Source of the DNA: a virus
IMG/VR virus record: IMGVR_UViG_3300043568_001162
Location: 1 to 24,882 of that record
Reading direction: 5' to 3' (one strand)
DNA: 24,882 nt
The notes under the pieces are model-generated. The model did not search any database. It saw only the letters and a list, made by a program, of their open reading frames with translations, and had not been told where the DNA came from. Both the position numbers and the translations under genes were made by a program. This document shows, in pieces, positions 8,029-15,460 of this stretch (position 1 is the stretch's first letter; every line of letters begins with the position of its first letter).

Positions 8029-8544
8029 ATGTCTAATAATAATGTTCCAATAACACGATTAGGTAAATTTTTCGGAGGAGAAGATTTTAACCTAGATTTA
8101 AATATGGGTGAAGAATGGCTTCACGGAGATATGAATTTCACATTAGTTTTATATCGAGTTGATAGAATTAAAACTAAGACGGATGACGTATATGGTGAAT
8201 CAGTTGCTGATGGTATTAAATTTTTACCCCCTGTTGAATTTAAAGGGTACGTTCAAATATTGGCCCCTGAGAATAAAACTATTGGAACATCCAAAGTTGA
8301 CCAATTTGAGCCAGGTAATCTTAAAGTAGGTGTTTATCAACATCACTTAGATGAATTGGGGATTGATATTACTTATGGTGATTATATTGGTTATTATGAA
8401 ACAGAAACAAGGGTGAGATACTATACGGTTAATAATGACGGTAGGGTTGTTTCAGACAATAAACATAATTATGCGGGGACAAGACCTTACTATAGAAGTA
8501 TTGGTGCGTCACCTGTTACTGATAACGAATTTAGAGGATTATGA
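8029..8544 (+). CDS. Virion structural protein, neck (gp14-position) candidate
   Basis: The 171-residue product is soluble-looking, rich in beta-type stretches and aromatic residues, for example a YGDYIGYY segment about two thirds along. It has no signal peptide or membrane segment. It sits where T4-like phages have gene 14 (order 13–14–15), with the gp13-like gene on the other strand and a gp15-like gene 162 bases downstream, so a head-completion or connector role is the best guess. Direct similarity to T4 gp14 (256 aa) is not obvious to me. The ATG at 8029 is used because Met26, the next in-frame Met visible, would remove the conserved-looking LGKFFGGEDF segment. Its stop overlaps the start of the zinc-ribbon gene (ATGA). 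Confidence 0.75.
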   Translation: MSNNNVPITRLGKFFGGEDFNLDLNMGEEWLHGDMNFTLVLYRVDRIKTKTDDVYGESVADGIKFLPPVEFKGYVQILAPENKTIGTSKVDQFEPGNLKVGVYQHHLDELGIDITYGDYIGYYETETRVRYYTVNNDGRVVSDNKHNYAGTRPYYRSIGASPVTDNEFRGL

Positions 8545-8702
8545 AAATTGTTATAACTGAACGTCAATTTAAATTAATTGAACGAATTATTGAAGATGAG
8601 GTTTTCTGTGATAAATGTAATTGGAATTGGTCTTTAAAAGATGGAGGTAGTGACCCGTACATTTGTCATAAATGTCGTCACGATAACACACCTAAAAAAT
8701 AA
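8541..8702 (+). CDS. Zinc-ribbon miniprotein, 53 aa
   Basis: The ATG at 8541 overlaps the TGA of the preceding gene in the arrangement ATGA, the classical sign of translational coupling, and the frame ends at TAA 8700–8702. The product begins MKIVITERQFKLIERII, a short amphipathic helix, and then carries two knuckles, C23-DK-C26 and C42-HK-C45, separated by a 15-residue loop containing a WNW tripeptide and GG. This four-cysteine layout should bind one zinc ion. The ending HKCRHDNTPKK is basic and could contact nucleic acid or a protein partner. The gene ends four bases before the gp15-like start. Its target is unknown; it could be a small regulator or a structural accessory. Confidence 0.8.
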   Translation: MKIVITERQFKLIERIIEDEVFCDKCNWNWSLKDGGSDPYICHKCRHDNTPKK

Positions 8703-8706
8703 TATA

Positions 8707-9750
8707 ATGGGATTACCTAAAAAAAGTAATATTAAAAAACATATTCCATTGACGGAATCAAAGACTCTATTACCAAGAAGATATGAGTTATTAGATAAAA
8801 TCAATAAAGATGGAACATACTTACCAAAGTCGTTATTACACGCCGATTTGGATGGTGGTTTTTTAAACTTTGTTAAAACCGATTTACAAACAATCGTAGA
8901 TGGTAAAAAAATCCCAATGGTTGATATTTTAATAACAACCCAAAATTGGTCACAATTTATTGAGACTTGGAATTTCCAAAATATTGACAAAAACGCCGAA
9001 CCCCCATTTATTACCGTGGTTAGAATGCCTGAAGTAAAATTTGGAACTAATCCTGCGGTCATTTACAATATTCCAAATAGACGACAATATTTTTACGCAC
9101 AAGTTCCAACATTTGACGGTCAAAGAAACGGAATGGATATTTACAAAATCCCACAACCCATCCCTGTTGATATCACATATCAAGTTAAAATAGTTTGTAA
9201 TCGGATGAGAGAATTAAACGAGTTCAATAAAATCGTATTGGGTAAATTCGCATCAAAACAAGCCTATACAAACATTAAAGGACATTACATTCCAATTGTC
9301 CAAGGTAATATTTCTGATGAATCGGTTAACGAATTAGAAAAAAGAAAATACTATATCCAAACATACGAATTTACTATGTTAGGTTTTTTAATTGATGAAG
9401 ATGAGTTTGAGGTTTCACCGGCAATCAGTCGAGTTTTACAAGTATATGAATTACAAACCGATAAAGACCGAAAAGGTAAAAAACAAAACTCAAACCCAAG
9501 TAGTTTAACTTCTGAAATATTATTTGTTGTTGGTAATGATACTATTACACAATTATTTGATTACACACTTAATTTAAACATTGGTGAGACTAATAATATT
9601 GAGGGTTACGATGTGTTTATAAATAACCAATATGTTGGTGGTGATATTAGTGAAATACAAATTAACACTAACGATGTTCTAAAAATTATCGCAATAAAAA
9701 AGGACGACGCTCTTGAAGCATCAATCACCCTTAATAATCAGTTACTTTAA
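8707..9750 (+). CDS. 15: Tail terminator / sheath-tube completion protein, T4 gp15-like
   Basis: The 347-residue product has the layout of T4 gp15. A middle section (PQPIPVDITYQVKIVCNRMR) is followed by a helix (ELNEFNKIVLGKF), and a later block ends in RKYYIQTYEFTMLGFLIDED. In T4 the equivalent parts are PIKMIYELSIFTR, a helix, and RRRIEWSLTFEVNGWMYP. gp15 caps the tail and joins it to the neck. About 90 C-terminal residues (from roughly 258) look like an extra small beta domain absent from T4 gp15 (272 aa). The start at 8707 (MGLPKKSN) is preferred over an in-frame ATG at 8641, which lies inside the zinc-ribbon gene. The TAA overlaps the stop of the convergent ribbon-helix-helix gene by two bases. 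The family call is moderate. Confidence 0.65.
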   Translation: MGLPKKSNIKKHIPLTESKTLLPRRYELLDKINKDGTYLPKSLLHADLDGGFLNFVKTDLQTIVDGKKIPMVDILITTQNWSQFIETWNFQNIDKNAEPPFITVVRMPEVKFGTNPAVIYNIPNRRQYFYAQVPTFDGQRNGMDIYKIPQPIPVDITYQVKIVCNRMRELNEFNKIVLGKFASKQAYTNIKGHYIPIVQGNISDESVNELEKRKYYIQTYEFTMLGFLIDEDEFEVSPAISRVLQVYELQTDKDRKGKKQNSNPSSLTSEILFVVGNDTITQLFDYTLNLNIGETNNIEGYDVFINNQYVGGDISEIQINTNDVLKIIAIKKDDALEASITLNNQLL

Positions 9751-9911
9751 TCTTCACCGTAGATATCCTTCTTTTCTTTACACTTTTCAACAATTAACTT
9801 TTCTAAAAATCGGTATATTTTAATACCCCTTTTATCACAGTAATTTTTTAAAATTTCGTGAACTTCTTCTGATATCTTTAAATTTTTAATCTTCTTATTG
9901 TCCTCTGCCAT
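9747..9911 (-). CDS. Ribbon-helix-helix DNA-binding protein, 54 aa
   Basis: Reading the minus strand from the ATG at 9911–9909 gives 54 codons ending with TAA at 9749–9747. Residues 7–40 (KIKNLKISEEVHEILKNYCD, then a short turn and YRFLEKLI) follow the Arc/MetJ/CopG pattern: a basic strand KNLKI that would enter the DNA major groove, then two helices joined by RGIKI. Such proteins act as dimers and often repress their own promoter. The gene is convergent with the gp15-like gene (stops overlap) and divergent from the sheath gene. Its upstream region holds an inverted repeat and three GTAGAAA repeats. It could be a late-gene switch or an autoregulator. The fold call is good, the role inferred. 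Confidence 0.75.
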   Translation of the reverse strand: MAEDNKKIKNLKISEEVHEILKNYCDKRGIKIYRFLEKLIVEKCKEKKDIYGED

Positions 9912-9916
9912 AGTAG

Positions 9917-9941
9917 AAAAAAGGTAGAAAATAATCTACCT
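9917..9941 (-). promoter_or_regulatory. Hairpin plus U-run / inverted repeat before the ribbon-helix-helix gene
   Basis: AGGTAGA (9922–9928) and TCTACCT (9935–9941) form a perfect 7-bp inverted repeat with a 6-base loop. Read on the minus strand, the stem runs into TTTTT (9921–9917), and the ATG at 9911 follows five bases later. It could be an attenuator in the leader RNA of the regulator gene, a terminator for antisense transcription coming from the sheath side, or the operator bound by the regulator dimer. GTAGAAA occurs at 9913, 9924 and 9958. Confidence 0.55.
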
Positions 9942-9944
9942 AAA

Positions 9945-9953
9945 ATATAAATA
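9945..9953 (-). promoter_or_regulatory. TATTTATAT motif before the ribbon-helix-helix gene
   Basis: On the minus strand TATTTATAT ends 33 bases before the ATG and just upstream of the hairpin at 9917–9941. On the plus strand the same bases read TATAAATA (9946–9953), identical to the T4 late promoter core, so the direction of any promoter activity is ambiguous. Confidence 0.35.
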
Positions 9954-9989
9954 CCTCGTAGAAAGTAAAGTATTTTGGTTTTTTTCTGA

Positions 9990-10010
9990 ATATTTATCAA
10001 ATAAAAATAA
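9990..10010 (+). promoter_or_regulatory. Late-promoter-like module before sheath gene
   Basis: ATATTTATCAAATAAAAAT begins at 9990 and ends about 27 bases before the sheath ATG. It is almost the same as the module before the tube gene (14871–14890), differing by one substitution or indel. Shared position and sequence before two very highly expressed virion genes make it a good candidate for the late promoter or leader. Confidence 0.5.
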
Positions 10011-10035
10011 ATCTTTTAAGAAAAACAAAAAAATA

Positions 10036-13000
10036 ATGGCAACAAACAGTAAAGTATTTGTTTCACCGGGAGTTTATACTTCAGAAGTTGATTTGAGTTT
10101 CGTAGCACAAAGTGTAGGGGTAACTACATTGGGTATCGTTGGGGAGACGTTAAAAGGTCCCGCATTCGAACCAATCTTTATCCGTAATTTTGACGAATTC
10201 TCAACATTCTTCGGAGGTACTTCACCTGAGAAATTTGTAAATACACAAATCCCTAAATATGAGGCATCATACATCGCTAAATCTTATTTACAACAATCTA
10301 ATCAATTGTTCGTAACTAGAATCTTAGGACTTTCTGGTTATGATGCGGGTCCATCTTGGTCAATTACAACCAAAGCAAACGTGAACCCATCAACAATTCA
10401 GTTTTATTGTTTAAGTGCAATTACCGCAAATTGTGTGTCTGAATGTGTTCAATATTATGAAGTTGATTTTGAATTACCATTTACAGGATGTACTAATAGT
10501 CCTAATAGTGTTGGTTTCACAACAACTGACTTACCTCAAGAACTTTTAAACAAATTGAATCTACCTTACGAAAATTTTGATGGTAGTATTAGTAGTATCG
10601 ACACGAAATTAAAACAACAAGTTTACGATATTATCCTTGATAATTCTAAAGAAGAAAGTTCTGTTTATTATTATGGAGCAGTTCCTGGTGTTTATTATGA
10701 TGATAACACTTCTTTGGGGTACACTGCAAGAACTAATGTTTTCCAAGCGGATACAATGAACTCTGACACAATAGATTATTCAGCACCTTCAAACGACTCT
10801 TGGTATTACGCTTTATTTGACAACTTAGGTGGTGGGGTATATTCAGGTTCCTCTTTTTACACAACAGTGTCAGGATTAACTGAAACATCTTCACTTTCAA
10901 ATTGTGCATCATTTTACAATTATTCAGTTAATGGTAACGTCCTTACTTCAAGTATAAATGCTTCAGGTTCAAGTTATGTTAACGGAACTAATGTTGCAAC
11001 AACAGGTGGTTCAGGTATTGGATTAACCGTTAATATTGCGGTAAATGGAAGTAATGTTGTTACAGGTGTAACAATTAACAAAGCAGGTACAGGTTATCAA
11101 GTTGGTGATGTAGTAACTATCTCTCAAGGTGGTTCCGCATTAAACGCAACTATTAACGTATTGAGTATCGGAAGTTGTGATGGTAATATTAACTATAATA
11201 CTAACACAATTTATGTTTATGTTCCAACAAACGTTGACATAACACAAGTAATATCAACATTCAGTGCTTGTACTACAGATGTAACAATAAATAACGTTAT
11301 ACAAGTAAGTGACTCAACTGATAATGATTTCACAACTTGTTTAAGTTATAAATTAATTTCTGACGATAACACTGTTACAACAAATTGGACAGTATGTGTT
11401 AGTAACCTTAACCCTTGTGACCCTACAACTACAGGTGATACAGGTACAATGAACGTTGGTTCGACAACAACTTGTTATGATGGTGTGTTAACCGGTACAT
11501 TCTTTGTATTATCAGGTGAACCATTCTTAGAATATGATGATTTAGTTGTTGCAACTTTACGTTCAAGAGGTATTTCAGATTATTCAAGTCAAAATGGGCC
11601 CGTTTATGAAGTTTCAGGTTTAACACAAGTTAGTCTAAATACTTCAGGTGTTTATTCAGGTGTAACTAAAAACCCATACTCAACTTTCGTTATTAATGCA
11701 ACAGGTAGAACAGGGACTCAGTTTTCATTTGAAACATCATTATCAAATTCTGACTCAAAATACATTAGTAAAGTATTGGGTTCAACTAACTTCTCAAAAG
11801 ATAGAAGCTCAGTTCCTTTATTTGTGGAAGAAAAATATCAATCATTATTAAATTACGCTTGGAGAAAAGGTTTCATTAGAGGTTTAAGTTCGAGAGTTGA
11901 GGCATATCCTGACGCTAGACAAGGTGCTGACCCAACATCATTAGGTTTCTATTTAGAAAAATACCAATCACCAGCATCACCTTGGGTTGTGTCTGAATTA
12001 AGAGGAACGGAAGTTTATCGTTTATTCAAATTTACAACAATTGCTGATGGTGACGCGGCAAATACGGATGTTAAAATATCAATTGCAAATATTTCATTTG
12101 GAAATGGTACTTTTGATGTGTTAGTTAGAGATTATTATGATTCAGATTCAGCTCCGGTTGTTATCGAGAAATTCACTAATTGTTCTATGGACATCAATCA
12201 AAATAACTTCATCGCGAAAAAAATTGGTACATCTGACGGTGAATACCAATTGAATTCAAAATATGTAATGGTTGAAGTTAACGAAAACGCTCCGATAGAC
12301 GCATTACCTTGTGGTTTTGAAGGTTACGATACAAGAACTTATACAGGTGTTCGTTCACCATTCCCTATTTATAAAACTAAATATGATTATCCAGGTGAAG
12401 TAATTTACAACCCACCATTTGGTTTATCTTCAGGTGCGGATGACGCAATTAGAAGTAACGGTGATAATGTTCGTAGAACTTATTTAGGTGTTTCAGATAC
12501 AGTTGGTTATGATGTTGATTTCACGGCATACAAAGGTAAACAATTACCATTAGATGTTTGTACTCAATCAACGGGAGCGTTGTGGGATACTAAAACTAAA
12601 GGTTTCCATATGGATAACAGAGCGTCAGGTATCACAATTAACAATACTTTCTACCAAAAAGTGTGGAATACTGAAGAAAACAAATATGTTTTATCTGCAA
12701 TTACAAGTGCAACAACCGCATTCTTTACAGGTGATGCTAACTTTAGTTCTGACCCAACAGTTGAATCAAACCCATACTACAGACTTTACGCACGTAAATT
12801 CTCATTAATAGTACAAGGTGGTTTTGATGGATGGGATATCTATAGAGAATCAAGAACAAATACAGATAGATTCGTATTAGGTAGACCTGGTTATTTGAAA
12901 GGGGCTTGTCCTTCAGTTAAATACCCAACGGCTACAGGATGGGGAGCGTTTAAACAAATCACGGTTGGTGACAATACTCAAGATTGGGGTAATACTGACT

Positions 13001-13881
13001 ACTACGCTTACCTATTAGGACAAAGAACATTCGCAAATCCTGAAGCGGTAAACATCAACGTATTCGCAACTCCGGGTGTTGATTATGTAAACCATTCAGA
13101 TATCGTTGAAAGTGCTATTGATATGATTGAAAACGATAGAGCGGATTCAGTTTATATCTGTACAACACCTGATACTCAAATGTTCACACCTTCATTTGTG
13201 ACTGAAGATTTAATTTACCCACAAGAGGCTATTGATAATTTAGAAACTACAGGTATCGACTCTAACTACACCGCTACTTACTACCCTTGGGTATTAACAA
13301 GAGATAGTGTTAACAATACACAAATCTATTTACCACCAACTGCGGAGGTGACGAGAAACTTGGCATTGACAGACAATATCGCATTCCCTTGGTTCGCGGC
13401 GGCAGGTTACACAAGAGGTATCGTAAACGCTATCAAAGCACGTAAAAAATTAACTCAAGAAGATAGAGACGTTCTATACAAAGGTAGAATTAACCCTATC
13501 GCGACTTTCTCAGATGTGGGAACAGTTATTTGGGGTAATAAAACTCTTCAAGTTAGAGAGTCGGCATTAGATAGAATCAACGTTAGAAGATTGTTATTAC
13601 AAGCTCGTAAATTGATTTCAGCGGTTTCAGTGAGATTGTTGTTCGAACAAAACGACCAAAAAGTAAGACAAGATTTCTTAGATGCGGTTAACCCAATCTT
13701 AGACTCAATCAGAAGAGATAGAGGTCTATATGATTTCCGAGTAACAGTTTCTTCAGATGCTGCTGACTTAGACAGAAATCAAATGACAGGTAAGATTTAT
13801 ATCAAACCAACTAAAGCGTTAGAATTTATAGATATCACATTCTATATTACTCCAACAGGAGCTTCTTTCGAAAATATCTAA
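10036..13881 (+). CDS. 18: Tail sheath protein, T4 gp18-like, with large insertion
   Basis: The contractile sheath subunit surrounds the tail tube and shortens at infection. The N-terminus (FVSPGVYTSEVDLS, residues 8–21, then GIVGETLKGPAFEP) and the C-terminus (RDRGLYDFRV, then DRNQMTGKIYIKPTKALEFI) match the sheath pattern. At 1281 residues it is about twice T4 gp18 (659). Most of the excess appears to lie between about residues 110 and 495, which is rich in Thr, Ser, Gly, Asn and Cys. Inside it, two copies of a 40-residue repeat begin at 307 (INASGSSYVNG) and 347 (INKAGTGYQVG), each followed by GGS, a module typical of phage fibres. The ATG follows an A-rich leader. A terminator and a HAD gene follow. 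Confidence 0.93.
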   Translation: MATNSKVFVSPGVYTSEVDLSFVAQSVGVTTLGIVGETLKGPAFEPIFIRNFDEFSTFFGGTSPEKFVNTQIPKYEASYIAKSYLQQSNQLFVTRILGLSGYDAGPSWSITTKANVNPSTIQFYCLSAITANCVSECVQYYEVDFELPFTGCTNSPNSVGFTTTDLPQELLNKLNLPYENFDGSISSIDTKLKQQVYDIILDNSKEESSVYYYGAVPGVYYDDNTSLGYTARTNVFQADTMNSDTIDYSAPSNDSWYYALFDNLGGGVYSGSSFYTTVSGLTETSSLSNCASFYNYSVNGNVLTSSINASGSSYVNGTNVATTGGSGIGLTVNIAVNGSNVVTGVTINKAGTGYQVGDVVTISQGGSALNATINVLSIGSCDGNINYNTNTIYVYVPTNVDITQVISTFSACTTDVTINNVIQVSDSTDNDFTTCLSYKLISDDNTVTTNWTVCVSNLNPCDPTTTGDTGTMNVGSTTTCYDGVLTGTFFVLSGEPFLEYDDLVVATLRSRGISDYSSQNGPVYEVSGLTQVSLNTSGVYSGVTKNPYSTFVINATGRTGTQFSFETSLSNSDSKYISKVLGSTNFSKDRSSVPLFVEEKYQSLLNYAWRKGFIRGLSSRVEAYPDARQGADPTSLGFYLEKYQSPASPWVVSELRGTEVYRLFKFTTIADGDAANTDVKISIANISFGNGTFDVLVRDYYDSDSAPVVIEKFTNCSMDINQNNFIAKKIGTSDGEYQLNSKYVMVEVNENAPIDALPCGFEGYDTRTYTGVRSPFPIYKTKYDYPGEVIYNPPFGLSSGADDAIRSNGDNVRRTYLGVSDTVGYDVDFTAYKGKQLPLDVCTQSTGALWDTKTKGFHMDNRASGITINNTFYQKVWNTEENKYVLSAITSATTAFFTGDANFSSDPTVESNPYYRLYARKFSLIVQGGFDGWDIYRESRTNTDRFVLGRPGYLKGACPSVKYPTATGWGAFKQITVGDNTQDWGNTDYYAYLLGQRTFANPEAVNINVFATPGVDYVNHSDIVESAIDMIENDRADSVYICTTPDTQMFTPSFVTEDLIYPQEAIDNLETTGIDSNYTATYYPWVLTRDSVNNTQIYLPPTAEVTRNLALTDNIAFPWFAAAGYTRGIVNAIKARKKLTQEDRDVLYKGRINPIATFSDVGTVIWGNKTLQVRESALDRINVRRLLLQARKLISAVSVRLLFEQNDQKVRQDFLDAVNPILDSIRRDRGLYDFRVTVSSDAADLDRNQMTGKIYIKPTKALEFIDITFYITPTGASFENI

Positions 13882-13888
13882 AAAAACA

Positions 13889-13924
13889 AAACAAGTCGGT
13901 ATTTATAATATCGGCTTGTTTTTT
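13889..13924 (+). terminator. Intrinsic terminator after sheath gene
   Basis: A 13-bp stem (13889–13901 with 13909–13921, two G·U pairs) around a 7-base loop leads into a run of six T (13919–13924). It begins seven bases after the sheath stop. The loop region also contains TATTTATAA (13900–13908), so terminator and promoter-like element overlap. Confidence 0.88.
13900..13908 (+). promoter_or_regulatory. TATTTATAA motif before HAD gene
   Basis: TATTTATAA lies in the terminator loop, 34 bases before the ATG at 13943. The distance matches the copies before the sheath and tube genes. Candidate only. Confidence 0.35.
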
Positions 13925-13942
13925 AGCCTTTTAAAATAACAT

Positions 13943-14761
13943 ATGAAAAAATATAAAAATTTAAGAGAAGGTCTTGATGAGACCGGAACCCCCGATATGA
14001 AATATTACGCATTCGATTGGGATGATAATATTATGTATATGCCAACCAAAATTATATTACAGGATGATGAAGGTAACGAAGTTCCAATGTCAACCGAAGA
14101 TTTTGCGGAATATAGAATGGATATCGGTAAAGAACCTTTCGAATATGAAGGACATCAAATTGTTGGATTCGCAGATTTACCTTTTAGATATTTTTCAACA
14201 ACAGGTGATAAAAATTTCATAGTCGATTCTATGACCGCGAGTGATGGACCGGCTTGGCCTGATTTTGTTGAGGCAATCAATAACGGGTCAATATTTTCAA
14301 TTGTAACGGCTAGAGGTCACACACCTTCTGTTATGAGAGACGCAGTATACAATTTAATAGTTTCAAATCATAATGGAATTGATTCTGAACAATTAGTTAG
14401 AAATTTAGAAAAATATAGAGATTTGGCTGACGAAGGTGAATTATCTAAAAAAGAATTAATCCAAGAGTATTTAGACCTTTGTAAATTCTATCCGGTGACG
14501 TATGGTGAAGGTTCAGCTACAAATCCGGAAGAAGGTAAGATTAAGGCGTTAAAAGAGTTTGTAGACCACGTAAAACACCTATCAAGTTTTATCAGAAAAA
14601 AAGCATTCTTAAAGAAAAAATTAGCAAATCACGAACCGCAAATTGGATTTTCAGATGATGATTTAAGAAACGTGGAAAAAGTTAAAGGACATTTCGAAAA
14701 TGAACCAGATAATATCATAAAGACCTATTCAACTGCAGGAGGAATAAAGAAAAGATATTAA
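13943..14761 (+). CDS. HAD-superfamily phosphatase-like protein
   Basis: Motif I is YYAFDWDDNIM with nucleophile D25 and acid/base D27; the usual Thr after the DxD is replaced by Asp-Asn. Motif II is FSIVTARGHTP with T122. A lysine for motif III may be K199 or K202. Motif IV is IGFSDDD with acidic residues at 238–240 that would bind Mg2+. The set is complete for a haloacid-dehalogenase-type phosphohydrolase of 272 residues. A cap could lie between residues about 30 and 115. The substrate cannot be read from the sequence; nucleotide or polynucleotide 3'-phosphatase activity is one possibility. It has its own terminator upstream and a 156-base gap downstream, and it separates sheath from tube, which are adjacent in T4. 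Confidence 0.85.
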   Translation: MKKYKNLREGLDETGTPDMKYYAFDWDDNIMYMPTKIILQDDEGNEVPMSTEDFAEYRMDIGKEPFEYEGHQIVGFADLPFRYFSTTGDKNFIVDSMTASDGPAWPDFVEAINNGSIFSIVTARGHTPSVMRDAVYNLIVSNHNGIDSEQLVRNLEKYRDLADEGELSKKELIQEYLDLCKFYPVTYGEGSATNPEEGKIKALKEFVDHVKHLSSFIRKKAFLKKKLANHEPQIGFSDDDLRNVEKVKGHFENEPDNIIKTYSTAGGIKKRY

Positions 14762-14808
14762 TAAATAAAGAATAAATTAATATTAATATAAAAATTAATT
14801 AAACTAGA

Positions 14809-14817
14809 TATTTATTA
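14809..14817 (+). promoter_or_regulatory. TATTTATTA motif, distal copy in tube gene leader
   Basis: TATTTATTA sits inside CTAGATATTTATTACTAG, a segment flanked by CTAG on both sides, about 100 bases before the tube gene. A related GATATTTTA follows at about 14825. These may be decayed or additional copies of the element at 14872. Nothing else is seen in the gap 14762–14917. Confidence 0.25.
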
Positions 14818-14870
14818 CTAGAAAGATATTTTAAAAATAATTAGAAGTAAATAGAAAAATCTTTCAAACG

Positions 14871-14890
14871 ATATTTATAAATAAAAATAA
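14871..14890 (+). promoter_or_regulatory. Late-promoter-like module before tail tube gene
   Basis: ATATTTATAAATAAAAATAA includes both TATTTATAA (14872–14880) and TATAAATA (14876–14883), the latter equal to the T4 late promoter core on the coding strand. It ends 27 bases before the tube ATG, and its counterpart before the sheath gene has the same spacing. Confidence 0.5.
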
Positions 14891-14917
14891 ACACTAAAAT
14901 AATAAAAAAAGAATAAG

Positions 14918-15406
14918 ATGGCTGATTTATTAATGAAAATGCCGATACCATACGAACCTAAAAGACAAAACAGGTTTATAATGAGATTCCCTTCAAGTTT
15001 GGGAATTAATGAATGGTTCGTTGAAACGGCATCAAGACCACACATCACTATTAACCCGGTTGAGGTACAATTTTTAAATACGTCAACTTATGTTGCGGGA
15101 CGTTTTACTTGGGGAACAATTAACGTTAAGTTCCGTGACCCTATCGGACCTTCAGCTTCACAAGCATTAATGGAATGGGTTCGTCTATGTGCGGAATCTG
15201 TTACAGGACGTATGGGTTATGCTGCAGGTTACAAGAAAAATGTTGACTTGGAAATGTTAGACCCAACAGGGGTTGTTGTTGAAAAATGGATATTAGAAGG
15301 TGCTTGGTTATCTGACGTTAACTTCGATTCATTAGCGTATAACTCTGATGCAATCGCGTCTATCACGGCAACACTTAGACCTGACCGTTGTGTATTAGTT
15401 TACTAA
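14918..15406 (+). CDS. 19: Tail tube protein, T4 gp19-like
   Basis: The 162-residue product is the size of T4 gp19 (163). It starts with a short helical leader, then NRFIMRFPSSLGINEWFVET, a typical tube-protein opening, followed by the strand-rich core (STYVAGRFTWGTINVKFRDP), a helix (SQALMEWVRLCAE) and a closing block with ILEGAWLSDVNFDSLAY and ITATLRPDRCVL. This is the gp19 tail-tube pattern; the subunits stack as hexamers to form the DNA channel. Codon choice leans to frequent codons, as expected for an abundant protein. It has a promoter-like module before it and a strong terminator behind it, so it may be transcribed as a single gene. Confidence 0.95.
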   Translation: MADLLMKMPIPYEPKRQNRFIMRFPSSLGINEWFVETASRPHITINPVEVQFLNTSTYVAGRFTWGTINVKFRDPIGPSASQALMEWVRLCAESVTGRMGYAAGYKKNVDLEMLDPTGVVVEKWILEGAWLSDVNFDSLAYNSDAIASITATLRPDRCVLVY

Positions 15407-15431
15407 AAAATTTTAAATATAATTTTTATAG

Positions 15432-15460
15432 TCCACATATTAACGTATGTGGATTTTTTT
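15432..15460 (+). terminator. Intrinsic terminator after tube gene
   Basis: TCCACATA (15432–15439) pairs with TATGTGGA (15446–15453) around a 6-base loop, followed directly by seven T (15454–15460). It is 26 bases after the tube stop. Confidence 0.92.

Noticed and set aside
8641-8706. Upstream ATG for the gp15-like gene
   Set aside because: It would overlap the zinc-ribbon gene by 62 bases in another frame. The ATG at 8707 sits four bases after that gene's stop behind an A-rich stretch.
9946-9953. TATAAATA as a T4-type late promoter for the sheath on the plus strand
   Set aside because: It would give a leader of about 75 bases, whereas the other copies sit closer and read TATTTAT on the sense strand; kept only as an ambiguity of the regulator's motif.
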